Below, piece after piece: positions 5,800 to 10,301 of a stretch of DNA of 10,301 nucleotides (positions are counted from its first letter, which is position 1; every line of letters begins with the position of its first letter). The stretch is from Candidatus Latescibacterota bacterium. Its GTDB lineage: Bacteria; Latescibacterota; MVCY01. A program made the translations under genes and the position numbers. Location of the stretch: NCBI GenBank assembly GCA_030629295.1, contig DAOVPH010000040.1, positions 1 to 10,301 on the forward strand, written 5' to 3'. The notes below the pieces were generated by a model. It was not told the origin of the DNA and made no database searches. It saw only the letters and a list, made by a program, of their open reading frames with translations.

Positions 5800-7107
5800 T
5801 TAGGCGGATTCTTCAGTTCGGGAGACTTCCAACTGTAAGTGCTTAACCCCTATCACTACTATCTCCTCACCCTTGCGGATCTTTTGGCTGCTTGTCGCCT
5901 TCCAGATTTCTCCGTGGATAGCCACTTTACCCTTAGGGCTAATTCGGGTCAAAGCCACCCCTGTCTCTCCCATAAGTCCTTTTGCCCCGGTAGTGGGTTT
6001 TCTCCTCTGGATATGCAATCCCATACCTACGGCGAACAGGAAGAAAGCCGCCGTAAATACCACCACTGGGATTATAACCCCCCAGGATATCCTCAAAAAA
6101 GAAACTTGGATATTGATGAGCATTATTGAGCCTAAGCCCATAGAGATCACGCCTCCTATAGTTAATATGCCATGGCTGGGTATTTGGGTCTCGAGTATGA
6201 ACAGAACTATAGCCAGCAGAATAAGCAGAAGTCCTGCATAGTTTATAGGCAAAGTCTGCAGCGCGAAGAAGGCCAAGATGAGAAAAATCGACCCCACCAC
6301 TCCGGGAAATATCGAGCCTGGATTTGATAGTTCGAAAAAGATCCCGTAGATCCCCAACATAAGCAGAATGTAAGCAATATTTGGGTTGGAAATCTTATCC
6401 AGAATTCGATAACGGAAGTTCATCCGGGTTGTCTCTATTCGGGCGTTTTTTGTGTGCAGAACTCTCTCTCCAGAAGGCAGTTTCACTTTCCAGCCGTCGA
6501 TGGCTCGCAGCAATTCGGAGAGGTCTTCGCAAACTATGTCGATCACCCCCAGCTTCAGGGCCTCTTTAGCAGTGACAGAGACACTCTGTCTGACTGCCTC
6601 TTCTGCCCATTGGGCATTTCGGCCTCTTTTGTTTGCTATGGAGCGAATGGAGGCAGCGGCGTCGTTAGTGATCTTCTCTGCCATCGTTTTTGCCCCGGTG
6701 GTGTCTTGGGCACTGCCCAGGCTGACGGGATGGGCAGCCCCGATATTTGTGCCCGGGGTCATAGCGGCGATGTGGGCGGCTAAGGTGATAAATACCCCTG
6801 CTGAGGCAGCCCTGGCCCCGCTGGGCGACACATAAACCACTACCGGTACCTCGGCAGAAAGCATCTCTTTTACCACCGAACGCATTGACTCCATCAATCC
6901 CCCAGGGGTGTCCATTTGGATCACCAAACACTCTGCTTTCTGCTCTTGGGCCTTCTGGATGGATTCCACCATGAATTTTGAGGAGATGGGATTGATAATT
7001 CCATCTATTTTTATCACTTCCACCACTGGCTCCGCCCTTACCAGAGAGGAGAACCCCAGAACTAAAGCTAAAACAAGAACACTTGTTATAAATTTATGCC
7101 TGTTCAT
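5800..7107 (-). CDS. nfeD: Long-form NfeD: membrane-bound ClpP-class serine protease
   Basis: Membrane protein of 435 residues with the full NfeD1b layout. An N-terminal signal or anchor segment (ITSVLVLALVLGFSSLVRA, about 7-25) precedes a ClpP-like protease domain (about 28-215). This contains DTPGG (66-70), the probable nucleophile Ser102 in ARAASAG, and the probable general base Lys145 in MAEKITNDAA; in the archaeal PH1510 protease the matching pair is Ser97/Lys138. Several hydrophobic segments follow (about 240-370, including a FELSNPGSIFPGVVG motif). The C-terminus is a small OB-fold NfeD domain (GLMGETGVALTRISPKG to about VIGVKHLQLEV). These proteases usually sit beside a stomatin/SPFH gene and cleave or assist that partner. 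Here the downstream neighbour is nadA, and no SPFH gene is seen. ATG 7107 has GAGG 8 nt upstream. Its probable promoter is about 260 nt upstream, and the leader carries a decayed Mut7-C gene end that overlaps the first codons. Confidence 0.93.
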   Translation of the reverse strand: MNRHKFITSVLVLALVLGFSSLVRAEPVVEVIKIDGIINPISSKFMVESIQKAQEQKAECLVIQMDTPGGLMESMRSVVKEMLSAEVPVVVYVSPSGARAASAGVFITLAAHIAAMTPGTNIGAAHPVSLGSAQDTTGAKTMAEKITNDAAASIRSIANKRGRNAQWAEEAVRQSVSVTAKEALKLGVIDIVCEDLSELLRAIDGWKVKLPSGERVLHTKNARIETTRMNFRYRILDKISNPNIAYILLMLGIYGIFFELSNPGSIFPGVVGSIFLILAFFALQTLPINYAGLLLILLAIVLFILETQIPSHGILTIGGVISMGLGSIMLINIQVSFLRISWGVIIPVVVFTAAFFLFAVGMGLHIQRRKPTTGAKGLMGETGVALTRISPKGKVAIHGEIWKATSSQKIRKGEEIVVIGVKHLQLEVSRTEESA

Positions 7108-7378
7108 CTTGGTTACCTCGAATCCAGCACAGCCGCTGTTCTATCCTCTGGTAGTGAGAACCTTTCCAATAGATTCTTCCACATTGAGGAGATTGAGAGA
7201 ACTCTGATTGAGACTGAAAGACATATTCAGGAACCTTAGCTTCAACACTCGGGTTATTTACACTAACCAGTTTGCAGTTGCAGACCGAGCACCTGTACAG
7301 GAAGGCAGAGATATGCAAACTTTCACTCCAAACAACGGAGAACATTAATGAGAATTCGTTTACAAACATAAGATACAA
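7094..7378 (-). pseudogene. C-terminal remnant of a Mut7-C family RNase gene
   Basis: The open frame here encodes 94 residues. Residues 26-83 (about 7130-7303) match the zinc-ribbon tail of Mut7-C proteins: FLYRCSVCN, AKVPEYVF, then SPQCGRIYWKGSHYQRIEQ, close to the family pattern of RC-x2-CN, a VP motif, C-x2-C and GR-x-YW-x-GSH. The N-terminal PIN-like nuclease domain, which in the family begins with a conserved Asp and an LGRLARWLR-type helix, is absent, and the frame starts in unrelated sequence. The first cysteine of the second zinc pair is Ser63 (codon TCT, one base from TGT), so the metal site looks broken. No SD sequence precedes a start, and the -10 box of the nfeD promoter overlaps the frame's beginning. 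The end overlaps nfeD by 14 nt. I read it as a relic of a gene once located upstream of nfeD; a short zinc-binding peptide is less likely. Confidence 0.6.
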
Positions 7379-7393
7379 CTACGGATTTGTCAA
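7365..7393 (-). promoter_or_regulatory. Sigma-70-type promoter for the nfeD-nadA-nadB operon
   Basis: On the minus strand a perfect -35 TTGACA (7388-7393) is separated by 17 nt from TATGTT (7365-7370), a good -10. Transcription would start near 7358 and give a leader of about 250 nt before nfeD. The leader contains the Mut7-C remnant, so the promoter may have been joined to nfeD by deletion. Just upstream of the -35, a small dyad (GTGGT and ACCAC, within 7408-7421) could bind a regulator, but this is weak. Confidence 0.6.
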
Positions 7394-7523
7394 GGTATTT
7401 TTGCGGTGGTGGTGAGGACCACAACTATAGCACAATCCTTTGATATACATCGACTCCGTTAGGTACTGTTCAGCCCGGCTGTATTCTCTCAGAGTGATTC
7501 CAAATTAACGTTCTCGCTTTTCC

Positions 7524-7604
7524 GTCATTGCGAGGAGAGAAGCGACGAAGCAATCCCTTGATGTCACGTTAGTTAGAGATTGCGTCGCTGCCGCTCGCAA
7601 TGAC
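7524..7604. repeat. 81-bp near-palindromic repeat (MITE/REP-like)
   Basis: Outer arms GTCATTGCGAG (7524-7534) and CTCGCAATGAC (7594-7604) are perfect 11-bp inverted repeats. Inside, AGCGAC (7541-7546) pairs with GTCGCT (7584-7589), and GCAATC (7550-7555) pairs with GATTGC (7578-7583), with only a small GAA bulge (7547-7549). The central loop is 22 nt. From memory, the phrase CATTGCGAGGAG...GAAGCGACGAAGCAATC is a widespread short repeat in many unrelated bacterial genomes, usually in intergenic DNA as here. No transposase is present and no clear target duplication flanks it, so any movement would need a partner element elsewhere. Confidence 0.8.
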
Positions 7605-7625
7605 AATTTATTGCTATGTTTTTTA

Positions 7626-7695
7626 GGAATCGCAAGACTCTGTTCGCTCCGTTTATAAAAAAAGGGCAGCCACAAGGGCCGCCGACAGAGATTCC
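7626..7695. repeat. Second inverted-repeat structure around a hairpin
   Basis: On the plus strand GGAAT (7626-7630) and CTCTGT (7638-7643) are together complementary to ACAGAGATTCC (7685-7695), with 7 unpaired bases in the left arm. The arms enclose an A-tract and the terminator-like hairpin at 7657-7683. It lies 21 bp past the 81-bp repeat and 40 bp before the plsY -35 box. It could be a second degenerate mobile repeat or a decayed part of the first. Confidence 0.4.
7657..7683 (-). terminator. Intrinsic terminator-like hairpin on the minus strand, no gene assigned
   Basis: In minus-strand RNA, GGCGGCC pairs with GGCUGCC (7 bp, one G-U wobble) around a 5-nt loop, followed by C and seven U residues (7657-7663). 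This is a textbook intrinsic terminator in form. No minus-strand gene lies upstream of it, since plsY is on the plus strand. It may stop antisense transcription from the plsY side or be the leftover end of a lost gene. Confidence 0.5.
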
Positions 7696-7734
7696 TTCCT
7701 CCTCATTCTCTCCCGCTGTTGTTGCGATTTCCTA

Positions 7735-7763
7735 TTGACTTCTGCTGAAGAATATGTTAATTT
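7735..7763 (+). promoter_or_regulatory. Sigma-70-type promoter for plsY-gpsA
   Basis: TTGACT (7735-7740) is separated by 17 nt from TAATTT (7758-7763). Transcription would begin about 25 nt before the plsY start. The -35 matches five of six consensus bases and the -10 is moderate. The placement directly upstream of the operon supports it. Confidence 0.5.
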
Positions 7764-7796
7764 AGATTTCTGTCGAAAGAGGCCCTCAATTGGGAG

Positions 7797-8447
7797 ATGT
7801 TTCATAAGATGTTAATACTAATTCTCTTGGCAAGTTACCTACTGGGATCGTTTCCCACCAGTATAGTGGTGGGCAAGACATTAAAGGGGATAGACATCCG
7901 ACAATACGGCAGCGGCAACGCTGGGGCTACCAATACCTTTCGCGTTTTGGGTCCGGCTGCCGGGGTGTTTGTGTTCGCCATTGACCTTGCCAAAGGAATG
8001 GTGGCAGTGCTTGTGCTTACAAGGCTATCCAGCAGTTCTTTCCCTATCAATCTGGAACTGCTGCGGATTCTGGCGGCAGTGGCGGTGATCTCCGGGCACA
8101 TTTGGACAGTCTTCGCCGGTTTCAAGGGAGGCAAAGGAGTGGGAACTGCTGCCGGGGCCTTGCTGGCTTTGGCCCCAGTAGAAGTGGCCATTGCCTTCGG
8201 CGTCTGGGCAGTGGTGACCTTCTGCTCTGGTTATGTCTCCCTTGGTTCCCTCTCTGCTGCTGTGACCTTGCCCCTCTGTCTGGGTATAGGAAAGTTGGCC
8301 TTAAACAGGTCAGTCTCCTCAGAATTCCTCGTCTTCGCCTGTCTGCTGGCCGGATTGATTATCCTTACTCACCGGACTAATATCAGAAGACTTCTTCGAG
8401 GAGAAGAAAACAGATTTGGCTCAAGAAATTCCCAAGGCAACCAGTGA
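7797..8447 (+). CDS. plsY: Acyl-phosphate:glycerol-3-phosphate acyltransferase
   Basis: Integral membrane enzyme that transfers an acyl group from acyl-phosphate (made by PlsX) to sn-glycerol 3-phosphate, giving lysophosphatidic acid, the first committed phospholipid intermediate. The 216 residues hold about five hydrophobic segments and the three family motifs: GSGNAGATNTFR (38-49), GHIWTVFAGFKGGKGVGTA (about 100-118) and THRTNIRRLLRGEENRFG (near the C-terminus). The N-terminal LLASYLLGSFPTS is typical. The start is uncertain: ATG 7797 is directly abutted by GGGAG, while ATG 7809, four codons later, has the same SD at a spacing of about 12 nt and gives the common family start MLILILL. Its stop codon overlaps the gpsA start (TGATG), so translation of the two genes is coupled. 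Confidence 0.95.
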   Translation: MFHKMLILILLASYLLGSFPTSIVVGKTLKGIDIRQYGSGNAGATNTFRVLGPAAGVFVFAIDLAKGMVAVLVLTRLSSSSFPINLELLRILAAVAVISGHIWTVFAGFKGGKGVGTAAGALLALAPVEVAIAFGVWAVVTFCSGYVSLGSLSAAVTLPLCLGIGKLALNRSVSSEFLVFACLLAGLIILTHRTNIRRLLRGEENRFGSRNSQGNQ

Positions 8448-9451
8448 TGGAAATCGCAGTGATAGGAGCAGGTGGTTGGGGTACCACCCTTGCCATCTTA
8501 CTTTTCGAAAATGGCCACCGGGTTAGACTCTGGGAGTACGACCCCGATTACGCCCGCCGGATGACACAAGAACACATTAATCCTATCTTCCTGCCGGGAA
8601 TTAAAATACCCGAAGAAATCCTCATTTCCTCCGATTTAGAACAGGTGCTGCTCTCCAGTGAAATTGTTGTTTTCGCTGCGCCCTCTCAGTTTACCCGGGA
8701 TGTGGCCCGTAAGACATCACCGTTTGTCTCTGAGTCAACTGTAGTGGTCAGTGTAGCCAAAGGGATTGAGGAGGATACTCTGAAGCGAATGACCCAGGTG
8801 TTGAGGGAGGAACTAAATTCAGTGGATGAGGACACAATTGTAGCCCTTTCAGGGCCAAGCCATGCAGAAGAGGTGAGTCGTCATATCCCCACTGCAGTGG
8901 TTGTTGCCTCGCCCTCTGAAGAAAACAGGACAAAGGTACAGGCAATTTTTATGTCGCCTATTTTTAGGGTTTATACCAACCGAGATACAGTAGGGGTGGA
9001 ATTGGGGGGAGCGTTGAAGAATGTGATCGCTATCGCCACCGGCATCTGCGACGGACTGGGGTTTGGGGACAACAGCAAAGGTGCCTTGATGACCAGAGGA
9101 CTGGCCGAGATCACCCGCTTAGGTGTGACGATGGGAGCAGATCCTTTAACCTTCGCCGGCCTTTCGGGAATGGGCGATCTAATAACCACCTGCATCAGTC
9201 GACACAGCAGAAACCGATATGTGGGCGAACAAATCGGAAAAGGCAACAGTCTCAACCAGGTGTTGGAAGAAATGAAGATGGTAGCCGAGGGGGTAAACAC
9301 CACCCGTTCTGCCCTTCAGTTGTCGCGAAAATTAAAAGTGGAGATGCCTATAACTGAAAGAATCTATGCGGTGCTGTTTCAGGGAGAAGATCCACGAACA
9401 GCAGTGTCACAATTGATGAGCAGAGATGCCAAACCAGAAGTCTACTGTTGA
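8447..9451 (+). CDS. gpsA: Glycerol-3-phosphate dehydrogenase [NAD(P)+]
   Basis: Cytoplasmic enzyme that reduces dihydroxyacetone phosphate to sn-glycerol 3-phosphate, the acceptor used by the PlsY encoded just upstream. It has 334 residues, normal for the family. The NAD(P)-binding fold begins at once with IAVIGAGGWGTTLA. SVAKGIEE holds the conserved Lys105, LSGPSHAEEV follows, and the catalytic Lys191 is in GGALKNVIAIATG. The signature stretch continues through GDNSKGALMTRGLAEI and FAGLSGMGDLITTC, with SRHSRNRYVG after it. The ATG at 8447 overlaps the plsY TGA by one base; a GTG one codon earlier (8444) is equally open, and AAGG at 8434-8437 could serve either. No convincing terminator follows. 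Confidence 0.96.
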   Translation: MEIAVIGAGGWGTTLAILLFENGHRVRLWEYDPDYARRMTQEHINPIFLPGIKIPEEILISSDLEQVLLSSEIVVFAAPSQFTRDVARKTSPFVSESTVVVSVAKGIEEDTLKRMTQVLREELNSVDEDTIVALSGPSHAEEVSRHIPTAVVVASPSEENRTKVQAIFMSPIFRVYTNRDTVGVELGGALKNVIAIATGICDGLGFGDNSKGALMTRGLAEITRLGVTMGADPLTFAGLSGMGDLITTCISRHSRNRYVGEQIGKGNSLNQVLEEMKMVAEGVNTTRSALQLSRKLKVEMPITERIYAVLFQGEDPRTAVSQLMSRDAKPEVYC

Positions 9452-9481
9452 ACATATATCTGGAAAAATCGAACATCGAAA

Positions 9482-9570
9482 AACACTGAATATCATATTC
9501 TACTGTTTCTGAAATCTGTTCTGAGGGTTCAATATATAGTATCCAATATTCTTCGGTTGTTTTCAGTGTT
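9482..9570. repeat. Degenerate inverted repeats in the gpsA-merR gap
   Basis: AACACTGAA (9482-9490) and TTCAGTGTT (9562-9570) form a perfect 9-bp inverted pair 71 nt apart. Related words sit around them (TCGAACATCGAAAAACACTG on the left; GGTTGTTTTCAGTGTTCTGC and GGTGTTTTCC on the right). The 178-bp gap is AT-rich, and I see no clear promoter or terminator in it. It looks like decayed simple repeats of the GAACA/ATCGAA kind rather than a functional RNA. Confidence 0.32.
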
Positions 9571-9629
9571 CTGCGGTGTTTTCCAAATTTGGGTTGAACT
9601 ATGCAAACTCTCTCCGTTGGTGAACAACG

Positions 9630-9986
9630 ATGGATAAAACCCTGGGTAAGCTTTACTACTCTATCAGTGAGGTATCCCGCCTCAGTGGAGTAAAATCCCA
9701 TATTCTCAGATATTGGGAAGAGGAGTTTTCTATCTTGCGTCCGCAAAAAAACCGGGCCGGAAATAGAACTTACCGCCCCCGGGATGTAAAGATTGTGTTG
9801 ATGCTAAAACGGCTGCTGCAGGAGGAGAAATACAGCATCAAAGGGGCGAAAGAGAAACTCAAGAACGATAAGGAATTTGTCCGTCAACAACTGGAACAGT
9901 CTTCTGATGAGATAGAGTCTAAACACATCCTGTTAGAACTGAAGGAAGAACTTACAGAGCTTTTACAACTTGTGAATCAACTATAG
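9630..9986 (+). CDS. Small MerR-type HTH regulator
   Basis: Protein of 118 residues with a MerR winged-helix DNA-binding domain at 8-75: YYSISEVSRLSGVKSHILRY gives the first helix-turn-helix, WEEEFSILRPQKNRAGNRTY the wing, and RPRDVKIVLMLKRLLQEEKY with SIKGAKEKL the second helical pair. The rest (about 80-118) is a short acidic coiled coil (LLELKEELTELLQLVNQL) that would pair two monomers. There is no effector-binding domain and no metal-binding cysteine, so a ligand cannot be named. Such minimal MerR proteins next to translation genes are common in deltaproteobacteria-like genomes (recollection). ATG 9630 has only a weak SD (GGTGA). Its TAG stop is inside the proS SD sequence, so the two genes are cotranscribed. 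Confidence 0.88.
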   Translation: MDKTLGKLYYSISEVSRLSGVKSHILRYWEEEFSILRPQKNRAGNRTYRPRDVKIVLMLKRLLQEEKYSIKGAKEKLKNDKEFVRQQLEQSSDEIESKHILLELKEELTELLQLVNQL

Positions 9987-9997
9987 GAGGCAATTCA

Positions 9998-10301
9998 GTG
10001 AGATTTTCACAGGCATTCATCCCTACGCAGAAACAGATACCGGCTGATGCCGAAGTCCCCAGCCACCAATTGATGTTGCGAACGGGAATGATAAGGCTTC
10101 ATCTATCAGGCGTTTACTCCTTTCTCCCCTTGGGCTGGCGAGTGCTAAGAAAGGTGGCCCAGATTATCCGGGAAGAGATGGAACAGATCGGCGCTCAGGA
10201 ATTCCTTCTTCCCGCCCTGAGTCGAAAGGATATCTGGGAGAAGACCGGACGCTGGCAGAAGGCGGGAGACTTGATGTTCAAATTGAAGGATCGCAGAGGG
10301 G
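9998..10301 (+). CDS. proS: Prolyl-tRNA synthetase (partial, N-terminal 101 residues)
   Basis: Start of the class II enzyme that charges tRNA-Pro with proline, cut by the right edge. The translation opens MRFSQAFIPTQKQIPADAEV and continues with SHQLMLRTGMIRLHLSGVYS, then FLPLGWRVLRKVAQIIREEM (class II motif 1 region), GAQEFLLPALSRKDIWEKTG and LMFKLKDRRG leading toward motif 2. These match the bacterial type of ProS that usually carries an editing insert further on, which cannot be checked here. The GTG start at 9998 has AGGAGG 7 nt upstream (9985-9990), overlapping the stop of the MerR gene. Confidence 0.95.
   Translation, partial: MRFSQAFIPTQKQIPADAEVPSHQLMLRTGMIRLHLSGVYSFLPLGWRVLRKVAQIIREEMEQIGAQEFLLPALSRKDIWEKTGRWQKAGDLMFKLKDRRG

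Noticed and set aside
6452..6835. Overlapping plus-strand open frames of 109-127 codons
   Set aside because: They are antisense to the NfeD protease domain, whose motifs and catalytic residues are intact on the minus strand.
9348..9746. Minus-strand open frame of 132 codons across the gpsA end, the gap and the MerR start
   Set aside because: It overlaps two well-supported genes in antisense and the middle part is repeat-derived; no family pattern is seen.
1..10301. CRISPR arrays, tRNA or rRNA genes, transposases
   Set aside because: No regularly spaced direct repeats, cloverleaf sequence or recombinase motif was seen in any part of the window.

Overview
The window looks like a chromosomal, mostly housekeeping stretch from a bacterium with moderate GC content. 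An electron-transfer flavoprotein (ETF) of the bifurcating type, whose alpha subunit carries an N-terminal two-cluster ferredoxin domain, points to a strict anaerobe. A PhaR/phasin-type regulator is a further clue. This mix would fit the Desulfobacterota or a neighbouring uncultured anaerobic phylum, but the phylum is inferred from gene content only. Non-ATG starts with strong Shine-Dalgarno (SD) sequences are common: GTG for etfA and proS, TTG for etfB and the PTS gene.

Left part (1-7107, all minus strand). Reading in the direction of transcription from the right, a probable sigma-70 promoter (7365-7393) precedes a long-form NfeD membrane serine protease. It is followed by quinolinate synthase (nadA), L-aspartate oxidase (nadB), a possible 47-residue ORF and a PTS EIIA protein of the fructose/Ntr type, all closely spaced like one operon. 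nadA and nadB supply quinolinate for de novo NAD synthesis; nadC is not in the window. Next comes a separately promoted gene for a PhaR DNA-binding domain fused to a phasin-like helical domain. Its promoter has a perfect palindrome between -35 and -10, and the gene ends at an intrinsic terminator. Last are etfB and etfA, with etfA running off the left edge.

Middle (7108-7796, no intact gene). This 689-bp divergent intergenic region holds the nfeD promoter, the decayed C-terminal end of a Mut7-C family RNase gene, an 81-bp near-palindromic repeat of a type scattered through many bacterial genomes, a second inverted-repeat structure around a terminator-like hairpin on the minus strand, and the plsY promoter.

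Right part (7797-10301, plus strand). plsY and gpsA overlap and together cover the start of phospholipid synthesis: GpsA makes sn-glycerol 3-phosphate and PlsY acylates it. After a 178-bp gap with degenerate repeats come a small MerR-type regulator and the start of prolyl-tRNA synthetase (proS), cut by the right edge.

I found no large undescribed system. The most interesting points are the PhaR-phasin fusion with its likely self-operator, the Mut7-C relic and the repeat-rich divergent region.
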